A stretch of 64,000 nucleotides of DNA from Sciurus carolinensis (lineage: Eukaryota > Chordata > Mammalia > Rodentia > Sciuridae): contig NC_062224.1 of assembly GCF_902686445.1 (NCBI RefSeq), forward strand, positions 22,361,123 to 22,425,122, given 5' to 3'. Position numbers and translations under genes: made by a program. The notes beneath the pieces were generated by a model. The model had not been told where the DNA came from. It did not search any database and saw only the letters and a program-made list of their open reading frames with translations. This document shows positions 42,080 through 53,274 of the stretch, piece after piece; the stretch's first letter is position 1; each line of letters starts with the position of its first letter.

Positions 42080-43125
42080 ATGAGAAAACAAGGGAAGAAA
42101 ATGCCCCAAACAAATCTAGATGTTACATCAATAAAATCCAACGACAGCATGGCAGAAGAAATGACAGAAAGGGAGTTCAGAATGTACATAATTAAAATGA
42201 TCAGGGAAGCAAATGATGAGATGAAAGAGCAAATGCAGGCATTGAATGATGAGATGAAAGAGCAAATGCAGGCATTGAATGATAGCACCAATCGACAGTT
42301 AAAAGAGCAAACACAGGAAGCAAAAGATCATTTCAATAAAGAGTTAGGGATATTGAAAAAAAAAACAAACAGAAATCCTTGAAATGAAGGAAACAATAAA
42401 CCAAATTAAGAACTCCATAGAAAGCACAACCAATAGGATAGAACACCTGGAAGACAGAACCTCAGATATTGAAGACAAAATATTTAACCTTGAAAACAAA
42501 GTTGAACAAACAGAGAAGATGGTAAGAAATCATGAACAGAATCTCCAAGAACTATGGGATATCATGAAAAGGCCAAATTTAAGAATTATTGGGATTGAGG
42601 AAGGCTTAGAGAAACAAACCAAAGGAATGAACAATCTATTCAATGAAATAATAACAGAAAATTTCCCAAATCTGAAGAATGAAATGGAAAATCAAGTCCA
42701 AGAGGCTTATAGGACTCCAAATACACAAAATTACAACAGACCCACACCAAGGCACATTATAATGAAAATACCTAATACAAAATAAAGACAGAATTTTAAA
42801 GGCTGTGAGAGAAAAGAACCAAATTACATTCAGGGGGAAACCAATACGGATCTCAGCAGATTTTTCAATCCAGACCCTAAAAGCTAGAAGGGCCTGGAAC
42901 AACATTTTTCAAGTTCTGAAAGAAAATGGATGCCAACCAAGAATCTTACACCCAGCAAAACTTACCTTCAAATTTGATGATGAAATAAAATCATTCCATG
43001 ATAAACAAAAGCTAAAAGAATTTACAAAAAGAAAGCCAGCATTACAGAACATTCTCAGCAAAATATTCCATGAGGAAGAGATAAAAAACAAAGAAGCAAA
43101 TCAGCAAAGGGAGGAATTACCCTAA
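42080..43125 (+). pseudogene. L1 ORF1 (ORF1p, RNA-binding trimer protein), frameshifted
   Basis: The start is the ATG at 42080. The three open pieces, in successive frames, are 42080-42382 (N-terminus and coiled coil), about 42366-42785 (end of coiled coil, then the RRM with LRIIGIEEG and RPTPRHIIMKI) and about 42784-43125 (C-terminal domain, KARRAWNNIFQVLKENGCQPRILHPAKL). The first break is an extra A in a ten-A run (42356-42365); the second is loss of a base near 42780-42783. Corrected length would be about 348 residues, close to other L1 ORF1 proteins. A perfect in-frame 33-base duplication (42212-42277) repeats NDEMKEQMQAL in the coiled coil. ORF1p binds L1 RNA in the cytoplasmic RNP; this copy cannot make it. 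Confidence 0.96.
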
Positions 43126-43193
43126 AGGAACTGTCAAATAAAGGAGGAACCAAGTTGTGTCAAAAAAATAAATAAATAAATAAAATTTTAAAA

Positions 43194-46100
43194 ATGAACC
43201 AAATGACCGGGAATATAAATCATATCTCAATAATAACCCTGAATGTTAACGGCCTGAATTCATCAATCAAAAGACATAGACTGGCAGATTGGATTAAAAA
43301 GAAAGATCCAACAATATGTTGCCTGCAAGAGACTCACCTTATAGAAAGAGATACCCATAGACTAAAGGTGAAAGGATGGGGAAAAACATACCATGCACAT
43401 GGACTCAGCAAAAAAGCTGGAGTATCCATACTCATTTCAGATAATGTGGACTTCAAGTCAAAGTTAGTCAGAAGGGATAAAGAAGGACATTTCATACTGC
43501 TTAAGGGAAGCATAAATCAGCAAGATATAACAATCATAAACATCTATGCCCCAAACAGTGGCTCATCCACGTACGTCAAACAAATCCTTCTCAATTTTAG
43601 AAACCAAATAGGCCATAACACAATAATACTAGGTGATTGTAACACGCCTCTCTCACCACTGGACAGATCTTCCAAACAAAAATTGAACAAGGAAACCATA
43701 GATCTCAATAACACAATCAATAATTTAGACTTAACAGACATTTATAGAATATACCATCCAACCAAGAGCGAATACACTTTCTTCTCAGCAGCACATGGAT
43801 CCTTCTCTAAAATAGACCATATATTATGCAACAAAGCTAATGTTAGCAAATACAAGAAGATAGAGACACTACCTTGTATTCTATCAGATCATAATGGATT
43901 GAAGTTAGAAATAAATGAAAGAGTAAAAAACAGAAACTACTCCAACACCTGGAGATTAAACAATATGCTATTATATGATGAATGGATAACAAAAGATATT
44001 AGGAAGAAAATTTAAAAATTCTTAGAGGTAAATGAGAACAAAGAAACATCATATCAAAATCTCTGGGACACTATGAAAGCAGTACTTAGAGGAAAATTTA
44101 TTTCATGGAGCGCATTTAATAAAAGAAGTAAAACTCAACAAATAAACAACCTAACACTACAACTCAAAGCCCTAGAAAAAGAAGAACAGACCAACACCAA
44201 AAGTAGTAGAAGACAGGAAATAGTTAAACTCAGAGCTGAAATGAACGAAATTGAAACAAAAGAAACAATACAAAAAATTGACAAAATAAATAGTTGGTTC
44301 TTCGAAAAAATAAACAAAATTGATAAACCTTTAGCCACACTAACAAAGAGAAGACGAGAGAAAACCCAAATCACTAAAATTCGGAATGAACAAGGAAATA
44401 TCACAACAGACACGACTGAAATATAAAACATAATTAGAAGCTATTTTGAAAATCTATACTCCAACAAAATAGAAAATTTCGAAGACATCAACAGGTTTCT
44501 AGAGACATATGAATTGCCTAAACTGAATGAGGAGGACATATACAATTTAAATAGACCAATTTCAAGTAATGAAATAGAAGAAGTCATCAAAAGCCTACCA
44601 ACAAAGAAAAGTCCAGGACCAGATGGCTTTTCAGCCGAGTTCTACAAAACCTTTAAAGAAGAGCTCATTCCAATACTTCTCAAAGTATTCCATAAAATAG
44701 AAGAGGAGGGAACCCTCCGAAACTCATTCTATGAAGCCAATATCACCCTGATACCTAAACCAGACAGAGACACTTCGAGGAAAGAAAATTTCAGACCAAT
44801 ATCCTTAATGAACATCGACGCAAAAATTCTCAACAAAATTTTAGCAAATCGCATACAAAATCATATTAAAAAGATAGTGCACCATGATCAAGTGGGTTTC
44901 ATCCCAGGGATGCAAGGTTGGTTCAACATCAGGAAATCAATAAATGTAATTCACCATATCAATAGACTTAAAGTCAAGAATCACATGATTATTTCGATAG
45001 ATGCAGAAAAAGCATTTGATAAAATACAGCACCCCTTCATGCTCAAAACACTAGAAAAAATAGGGATAGTGGGAACATTCCTTAACATTGTAAAGGCCAT
45101 CTATGCTAAGCCCATGGCTAATATCATTCTAAATGGTGAAAAACTGAAAGCATTCCCCCTAAAAACTGGAACAAGGCAGGGATGCCCTCTTTCACCACTT
45201 CTTTTCAATATCGTCCTTGAAACTCTAGCCAGAGCAATTAGACAGACCAAAGAAATTAAAGGGATACAAATAGGAAAAGAAGAACTCAAACTATCCCTAT
45301 TTGCTGATGATATGATTATATACTTAGAGGAACCAGGAAATTCCACCAGAAAACTTTTAGATCTCATAAGTGAATTCAGTAAAGTAGCGGGATATAAGAT
45401 CAATGCACATAAATCTAAGGCGTTTTTATACATAAGTGATGAATCTTCAGAAAGAGAAATTAGGAAAACTACCCCATTCACAATAGCATCGAAAAAAATA
45501 AAATATTTGGGAATCAATCTCACAAAAGAGGTGAAAGACCTCTACAGTGAGAACTACAGAACACTAAAGAAAGAAATTAAAGAAAACCTCAGAAGATGGA
45601 AAGATCTCCCATGTTCTTGAATAGGAAGAATTAATATTGTCAAAATGGCCATACTACCAAAAGTTCTATACAGATTCAATGCAATTCCAATTAAAATCCC
45701 AATGATGTACCTTACAGAAATAGAGCAAGAAATTATGAAATTCATCTAGAAGAATAAAAAACCCAGAATAGCTAAAGCAATCCTTGGCAGAAAGAGTGAA
45801 GCAGGGGGTATCGCAATACCAGATCTTCAACTCTACTACAAAGCAATAGTAACAAAAACGGCATGGTATTGGTACCAAAATAGAAAGGTGGATCAATGGT
45901 ACAGAATAGAGGACACGGACACAAACCCAAATAAATACAATTTTCTCATACTAGACAAAGGGGCCAAAAATATGCAATGGAGAAAAGATAGCCTCTTCAA
46001 CAAATGGTGCTGGGAGAATTGGAAATCCATATGCAACAGAATGAAACCCATATCTCTCCCCATGCACGAAATTAAACTCAAAATGGATTAAGGACCTTGG

Positions 46101-47022
46101 AATCAGACCAGAGACCGTGCATCTTATAGAAGAAAAAGTAGGTCCAGATCTTCAACATGTCGGCTTAGGACCAGACTTCCTCAATAGGACTCCCATAGCA
46201 CAAGAAATAAAAGCAAGAATCAATAACTGGGATAGATTCAAACTAAAAAGCTTTCTCTCAGCAAAGAAAACTATCAGCTGTGCAAAGAAAGAGCCTACAG
46301 AGTGGGAGAAAATCTTTGCCAATCATACTTCAGATAGAGCACTAATCTCCAGAATCTATAAAGAACTCAAAAAACTCTACACCAAGAATGCAAATAATCC
46401 AATCGACAAATGGGCTAAGAAAATGAACAGACACTTCACAGAAGAAGATTTACAAGCAATCAACAAACATATGGAAAAATGTTCAACATCTCTAGTAATA
46501 AGAGAAATGCAAATCAAAACCACCCTAAGATTCCATCTCACCCCAATTAGAATGGCGATTATCAAGAATACAAGCAACAACAGGTGTTGGCGAGGATGTG
46601 GGGAGAAAGGTACACTCATACATTGCTGGTGGGGCTGCAAATTAGTGCAGCCACTCTGGAAAGCAGTGTGGAGACTCCTTAGAAAACTTGGAATGGAACC
46701 ACCATTTGACCCAGCTATCCCACTCCTTGGCCTATACCCAAAGGACTTAAAATCAGCATATTACAGAGATACAGCCACATCAATGTTCATAGCTGCTCAG
46801 TTCACAATAGCCAGATTGTGGAACCAACCTAGATGTCCTTCAATTGATGAATGGATAAAGAAACTGTGGTATATATATACAATGGAATATTACTCAGCCA
46901 TAAAGAATGATAAAATTATGGCATTTACAGGCAAATGGATGAAATTGGAGAATATCATGCTAAGTGAGATAAGCCAATCTCAAAAAACCAAAGGACGAAT
47001 GATCTCGCTAATAAGTGGATGA
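43194..47022 (+). pseudogene. L1 ORF2 (endonuclease-reverse transcriptase), inactivated
   Basis: The start is taken as the ATG at 43194. Endonuclease (43194-44012): LNVNGLNS, QETHL, INIYAPN, GDCNTPLS (usually GDFNTPLS; the D and N are kept), SKIDHIL and SDHNG, so the catalytic residues remain. Linker and [25 protein letters not shown] and FADD (45300-45311), the polymerase active site. C-terminus: [18 protein letters not shown]. Lesions: in-frame stops at 44013 (TAA), 44424 (TAA), 45618 (TGA) and 45747 (TAG), and a 5-base deletion near 46047 that moves the frame by one. Total span corresponds to about 1276 codons, near the human ORF2p length. The enzyme normally nicks target DNA and copies L1 RNA; this copy is dead. 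Confidence 0.97.
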
Positions 47023-47286
47023 TGACACATAATGGGGGGTGGGAGGGGTTAGTGTTAGGGTTAGAGTTAGGGTTAGGGAGGGGGGCAAGAATGGAGGAAG
47101 GAAGGACTGTATAGAGGGAAAAGAGGGGTGGGAGGGGTAGGGGGGAACGGAAAAAAATAACAAAATGAATCAAACAGCATTACTCTATGTAAATTTATGA
47201 TTACACAAATGGTATGCCTTTACGCCATGTACAAACAGAGAAACAACATGTATCCCATTTGTTTACAATAAAATAATAAAAAAAAA
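47023..47286 (+). other. L1 3' UTR and poly(A) of copy F
   Basis: About 260 bases after the ORF2 stop: a G-rich purine stretch with a telomere-like tract (47049-47078), AGAATGGAGGAAGGAAGGACTGTATAGAGGG, and the conserved terminus CCCATTTGTTTACAATAAAATAATAAA. The AATAAA at 47266-47271 could serve as the poly(A) signal. Confidence 0.93.
47049..47078 (+). repeat. Telomere-like tract in L1 copy F
   Basis: 30 bases: TTAGTG TTAGGG TTAGAG TTAGGG TTAGGG, followed by a run of G. Same position in the 3' UTR as in copies B, C, D and G. Confidence 0.95.
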
Positions 47287-48022
47287 GAATACAAGCAACA
47301 ATAAATGTTGGCAAGAATGTGGGGAAAAAGAAACACTCAATACATTGCTGGTAGGACTGCAAATTGGTGCAACCACTATGGAAAGCAGTATGGAGATTCC
47401 TCAGAAAACTTGGAATGGAACCACCATTGGACCCAGTTAACCCACTCTTCAGTTTATACCCAAAGGACTTAAAATCAGCACACTACAGAGACACAGCCAC
47501 ATCAGTGTTTATAGCAGCTCAATTCACAATAGCTAAACTTTGAAACCAACCTAGGTACCTCTCAATAGATGCATAGATAAAAAAAAAAAGTGGTGGTATA
47601 TACACACTATGAAATATTACTCAGTCTTTAAAAAGAATGAAATTATGGTATTTGCCAGAAAATGGATGGAACTAGAGAATATTATGGTAAGCAAAATAAG
47701 CCAATCCCGAAGAACCAAATGCCAAATGTTTTCTCTGATATATGGATGCTAATTCATAATGGAAGGGTGGGGAATAGAGGTATTTTGTACTATACAGAGG
47801 GGAGTAGAGGGAGGGGAAAGGGCAAGGGGGTAGGAATGATAGTAGAATGAAACAGACATTATTACCCTATGTGCATATATGATTACATGACCTGTGTAAC
47901 TGTACATCATGTACAACAAGATAAATGAGAAGTTATACTCCATTTATGTATGATGTGTCAAAATGCATTCTAGCAGCATGTATAACTAATTAGAACAAAT
48001 AAAAAATACATCAAAAAGAAAG
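47287..48022 (+). mobile_element. 3' end of older L1 copy E
   Basis: It starts inside ORF2 (GAATACAAGCAACAATAAATGTTGG) and runs to the older L1 terminus, GCATGTATAACTAATTAGAACAAATAAAAAATACATC. The ORF2 end is decayed (an A run at 47580-47589, several stops). Its 3' UTR is purine-rich (GAGGGAGGGGAAAGGGCAAGGGGG) but has no TTAGGG units, and its terminus differs from the young L1. Confidence 0.92.
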
Positions 48023-49885
48023 ACATCAAGCAAGCATTGGGCCTTGGTCATCATCTCTTTCAATATCAAGCATCTCCCAAGTATCTATTATGTTTAAGCA
48101 CTATCTCAGAGTGAGGGATGTCTGGATATGAAGAAGGATGAGGTGTATGTTCTTCCATATGAGGAATTTATAGTGCCTTTCCCCACAAATCTGGAAAGGA
48201 TCATGTCTTGTCAAATTGCAACTGTATTGGTCTTTCATTTAAATAGTTACCCTATGATGATACATTTCAGAGCCACATCTTCATTAAACTAATGTGGATG
48301 TTCACTGGTGACATCTGCCACTTGGAATTTTTCCCTTAATAAAATTTATTGCAAACAAATAATAAAGGCTATTGCTTCGGGACATCTGGCATGTGAAAAT
48401 GGCCTCTTTAAAAAAAAACCAAACTACCTGAGCTAAATAGAAGTTTTGCTCAAGTGAAAAGAATTTTTCCCTCTATCTAAACAAACCCGTCTATCTACAG
48501 TTCATGGTTCACCAAGGTTTCATGGGAGAATGAACAAATTATGCCTCTGAAGAGCAGTTGAATATTTATTCTGACACAGCTTGCATGGAACAACCAACAA
48601 CCTCATTTGAAGTAAATTCCTTAGTCTGTTCCAATAAGAATAATTGTGTTGGAACACTGCTCTCTGCTCTAAAGAGGGCAAATCCATTTACTGCTGCCGG
48701 AAAGTCTCTGGGATGGATCTATCCTATTTGCTTTGAGGGCTTGGTTGCTGCTGAGTAAGCCAATGATATTTCAAGTTGGTGCTGGTTTGGACACAGGCGG
48801 GTAGAGCTCTGTGGAGTGCTTTTTCCCTAACAACTCAATCAGGACTGCAAAAGCAGGATCAGTATCAGAGATGTGGAATGGTAACTCGTCTTGACAGCAC
48901 TGAACTAATGAACATCCATCATTAGATTGTTCGAACATCTTTCACAATTGAATATCTGACTTTAAAAGAAATTGCTGTACAGCTTTTCACTAGCATTCAT
49001 CTGTAGCAATCTGCAGTGTTTATCTGTAGTTTAAATGCAAAAAGAAAAGAAAAATCACTCTAGTGTTTCATGCAAGGCTGCTTCTGGAACAAAATTAATA
49101 ATGGCTGCAATTTTCAGAATTGTTCTCCCATGTTGTGTAGACTAAATCTGACTAATTTAATTCCTTCACAGTAATGACTTAAAATATTTCAGAAGAAACA
49201 ACCAAATTACTGTGAGCATGGCCCAACCATACAGCCCTCTATTTACAAATAGCCTTTAAAAAATGCCCACCAAGATTATTCTTGGCTCAATGGTATGTTT
49301 GCTTTTCCCCATAAATCTAACATGTTGTTCCAGATTCATCCGTTTTCATTTTTTGGTGAATTCTAATTGGCTCCCACTGAGGCTCGGCAGCCACCAAACT
49401 GATCATATGCCAGTTTAATTGACTTCAGGGATATTTAACAAATTGTTCACTATTTCACTGTGCACTGAAGGGTAGCTGTAACTATTCTTTTTTCCTGTCA
49501 TAACTGTTGGGGCTATTATGACAGCCCTGCATATGATTTATTTTGTGGCATAATTTTCTATGCTGGAAAAATAATAATGTTTCACCACCTCCATCCGTTC
49601 TACTACTGAAAATATAAAATCAAACATAGGCTCAAGCTCAAACATGAAAAGTAATGATTGTAGCATGTCAATTTGTAGGGCAAATTGCAACGCAATTCCT
49701 TATAACACCGGACACTTACAAAGATGTATTGCAATGAAATCATTGTGTGATAATTCTTTCCATCCTTCCAAAATGAGCATTTAATCAGCTTTAAAAAAAA
49801 GTAATAGATCTATTCATCAGATGTTTAATGAATGAATTTTAAGTAACACAAGATCATGGAAAACATCTTTGAAACATTTGAATAC
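48023..49885. other. Unique sequence, no gene seen; candidate conserved non-coding DNA
   Basis: About 1.86 kb with no recognisable repeat, notable in this repeat-rich window. It is AT-rich, with several homeodomain-like TAATT cores (for example 49149-49160, 49413-49421). No open frame of interest. I cannot test conservation. Confidence 0.4.
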
Positions 49886-49889
49886 AAGC

Positions 49890-50085
49890 TTTGTTTCTCT
49901 TTTTAAAATTTTTTTATTTGTTTTAATTAGTTGTACGTGACAGTAGAATGCATTTATACATTTTGATGAATCATACATAAATGGAGTGTAAGTTCTCATT
50001 TTTCTGGTTGTACATATTGTAGGATCATATCAGTCATGCAGTCATATATGGACATGGAGTAATTCATTTGGGAAAAAAATTGTAC
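49890..50085 (-). repeat. Older L1 3' end (antisense)
   Basis: A T-rich tail, then TTGTTTTAATTAGTTGTACGTGACAGTAGAATGCATTTATACATTTTGATGAATC, the same terminus as older L1 copy E and the insertion at 38244. About 190 bases survive. Confidence 0.85.
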
Positions 50086-52681
50086 TTCATCATATGGTTT
50101 ATCTGACTACAAAGATTTAACTTCTGGTAATAATTTACAAAGCAATGAAGTGAAAATATGCAAATTTTCAGGAAGCATTCATTATAAGAGGCTTTTCTTG
50201 TTTAGAAATGTTGTCTCTTTAATCCCTTTAATTCTGTAAGTTAACACTGAACATAGAAGCCATCCCATGGGACGGAGTAAAACTGTGAGTTATAGCTCTG
50301 AACTTGAGCAAATGCACACACTGGTGGGACAGATGGGGGAGCCACATGGAAAGACCAGCAGAGTTCTCTCCTTAAGTGAGAATATGCCATAGTCAGAGAC
50401 AGGAGGCTATTTCTTCTGCTGACCATGAGGAACAAAAAGTACTGTGACCATGTTATGAATGAGCCCAAAGGTCAAACGGCAGAAGGTACATAGAGTTGCT
50501 ATAAATTTTACGACCTAATCTGCTTTTTTCAAATGAAAGTATAGAATCATAAAGCTCCATTGTCATCCAGTTAGCACAGAAGGGCTCCTCCCCAACCTCT
50601 TGTAACCATTGATTCTCTTTTCTACTTTTTCCAGCTCTTTTGTCTTTTCAACAACTTTCCTATGTCATACCAAAATTCTGTTGTTCGCTGAGTTCATTCT
50701 GCTGGAGACCTGCCTGGACCCAGCAACTGATAAGTTGCTAGAACTCATCAATTTTGAACCCAACTTCTCCAACATTTGGTGACATTAAGACCAATGTAAT
50801 AGCACCTGGGTGGCTCTACTCCCTCACCTATGTTACCATCTATAAGAACAATTTACTGAGCACCTAATATGTGCCTACACTGTTTTAGGCACTTATGATG
50901 CACTGGGGGGGAAAAAAACAGAGAAAGATCTTGAGGGGTCTGATCTGGGACAAAATCCCATTTGTGATCTTTTAGGTCTGACCATGGCCAATCACAAAGG
51001 TTCGATGTGGTTGGTGGGCCTCACAAAGGGGAGGGAAAGCTGTCCTTCCCCCACCAGAGTTGGTGCACTGTATTCTCAGGAGGGAGCTACACTCAGGGAC
51101 TCAAGCTCTGTCCCCAGCTGGACAATCTTTCAAACGCACCTAGATTCCTAGCCTAGGTGAGCCTCCTTACAGAAGGAGGGATCGGGAGACACTGTTCAGG
51201 TGCCTTGTTCCACCCTGCCTTACTTATGTTGGTGGGGAAAAGAATCTTGAAAATACTTTCGTGTTCTGATTCAATATTTTCCCACTTGCAGCCCTTTCCT
51301 GTCTCTAAAGTGCAGCAGCCTTTTATTCAGCGTTCCTTCAACAGTGAGACAATTTCTTTGTCTGTGCCGATCCATCTGACCTCGCCATTCCTGGGGGCGA
51401 AAAATGGAACAACGGGAGCCAGCCTCTTCTTTCTCTCAGTGGCCTCTCGCTTCTACAGTTGAGAAAAAGGAACAAAGGCTCAAGTGTTTGGCTCATTGTC
51501 CTAAATAACCTCCTTGACACCTGGCGGCTTTCTCACAGTCCCTCCCTTATGACACCTACAATCTAGAGTCTCTATGATTTCCATTAAAAATTTAAGGTTG
51601 CTCAAAAGCAAATGTTAAAAGAAAAGTACATTCATTCACTTTCAATAATTAGCAACTTACCTAGAATTTTTCTCTTAGAACTGGTGGTTAGGGAAAAAAC
51701 AAAACACAACCTGCTACCAAAGCTGTAGGTTCACAGAAGCATTTCCTAAAAGGACTTCATAGCCTCGAGGCATTACTACAGGCACCACGTATCTGGAGTG
51801 ATGAGTTGCCTTGAAAGGTGGACAGATGGGTATCAGCTTTGTTTTGGTTCAATATTCTAGTTTTTGTCTACCTAGCATTTTTTTTTTCCTTCAGAAACCA
51901 CTTTCCTCCAGGGTTTAAAAAAAAAAAAAAAATAGGTACCAGAGTTAGGCAAACTCAAGGTAAAGGACACAGTCCTCCAGATGGACAGTTCACCCAAAAC
52001 ATCTGACACCAATTGAAATAAACTTCCAAATCTTCCCACAAGCCTGGCCTCCATTCAGACACCAGGTACAAGTTTAAGGGCCCCCAGGACCACCCTCATT
52101 TCAGACTAACTGGCCACAAATTCAGGGGTTCCTATGATCATCCTCAAATGTGAAAGTTTGCTAGAATATTGTCCTTATAATTACAGTTTTATTGTAGCAA
52201 AAGGAAATAAATCAGGACCAGAGGGACATGGGATGAATCCGGGAGAATTTCAAATATGTCTTATCTTCCCAGCATCAAAATATGACAATAGAGTATTACT
52301 AGCCAGGAAAGTTCACCCAAGCTCTGGCCTGCAGTTTTTATTGGGGCTTTCTTACCTAGGCCTGACTGAATGAATCATTGCCCACATGACTGAATTCAAT
52401 CTCTAACACCCTAGCTCAGTTCCCCTCCTTGGAGGCCAAGCTGATATCCTGTGAATCAACATCCCTGACTTTCTAATCACATGGTTGGTCTTTCTGAAGT
52501 AGCCATTCCACCACCCTGAGTCACCTCATTAGCATAAATGATAAGGTATGAATCTGAATATCAAAGCCACTTATCCCTCTGGAAATTCTATGTTTAGATG
52601 TGACCCCCCAACCCCCAAGAGCTAAGACAAAAACCAAACCTCTTTGGGTACAATGAAATCTTTGCTACAAAAATAGGTTGC
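50086..52681. other. Mostly unique sequence, no gene seen
   Basis: A MIR-like phrase, TTACTGAGCACCTAATATGTGCC, lies at 50850-50872. 50950-51560 is more GC-rich than its surroundings and might be an old LTR, but no LTR landmarks are clear. An A run lies at 51918-51934. Short frames (50241, 51157, 52134) have no domain. Confidence 0.35.
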
Positions 52682-53050
52682 TGCTATAATTTGTATCTGC
52701 AATGTCCTGCAAAGGTTCATGCGTTAAAACCTCAGTCTTCAGTTTGGCATTAGAGGTGGCAGAAGTTTTAAGAGGTGAGGCCTAGTGGGAAGAAGTTAGG
52801 TCATGGGGGTCATGTCCTTGAAGAGGATATGGGAGCCCTGGCTCCTTCTCTTCCTCTCTTTTGCTTCTTAGCTGCCATGAAGGGAACATCTTCACTCCAC
52901 CAAATGCTCCCAGCCATGATGTACTTGCTCACCACAGGCCCAAAAACAACAGGGCCAACCTACTGTGAACTGGAACCACCAAAACCTTCCCTTCTTATAA
53001 AGTGTTTATCTCAGGTATTTTTTCACAGTGACAGAAATCTATATGGTTGC
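52682..53050 (+). repeat. ERVL-MaLR-type LTR
   Basis: Starts TGCTATAATTTGTATCTGCAATGTCCTGCAAAGG. It contains GGTGAGGCCTAGTGGGAAGAAGTTAGGTCATGGGGGTCATG, CTGCCATGAAGGGAACATCTTCACTCCACCAAATGCTCCC and GGTATTTTTTCACAGTGACAGAAAT, the general plan of MaLR LTRs. The frame at 52775-53113 lies within it and is not a gene. No internal retroviral sequence is attached. A related LTR starts at 63966. Confidence 0.75.
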
Positions 53051-53227
53051 CAACTAGTTGATTCAAATTTGTCACATGGGACGCCCTATCCTCTGACAAC
53101 ACTGAGTGATTGATTGGTTCAGGGTTGGGCATATCCCCACCAAGCCATCAGTTTTCCTGAGTCTCCTCTTCAAGAGCTATTGAGTAACTCTCTTTTATAT
53201 GACAATGCTATGATTTGGTAGAGATTG

Positions 53228-53274
53228 TGAGTGTGTGTGTGTGTGTGTGTGTGCGTGGGGGAGGGTGGGGGGAT
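53228..53274 (+). repeat. (GT)n microsatellite with G-rich extension
   Basis: About 12 GT units (53229-53253), then GCGTGGGGGAGGGTGGGGGG. Confidence 0.95.

Larger units (their letters stand above)
40510..47286 (+). mobile_element. Full-length young L1 (copy F)
   Basis: A complete LINE-1 of about 6.8 kb: 5' UTR 40510-42079, ORF1 42080-43125, spacer 43126-43193, ORF2 43194-47022, 3' UTR and short poly(A) to 47286. It begins GAGTTTCAAGATGGTGGACTAGAGG, the usual style of an L1 5' end. It lies within older L1 copy E. No target duplication is present, and about 647 bases of the host L1 are missing at the site. Both ORFs carry inactivating changes. Confidence 0.95.

Noticed and set aside
47040..47100. 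True interstitial telomere or chromosome-fusion site
   Set aside because: The TTAGGG units are too few, and recur at the same place in every young L1 3' UTR, so they are part of the L1.
52775..53113. 112-codon frame
   Set aside because: It falls almost entirely within a MaLR-type LTR.
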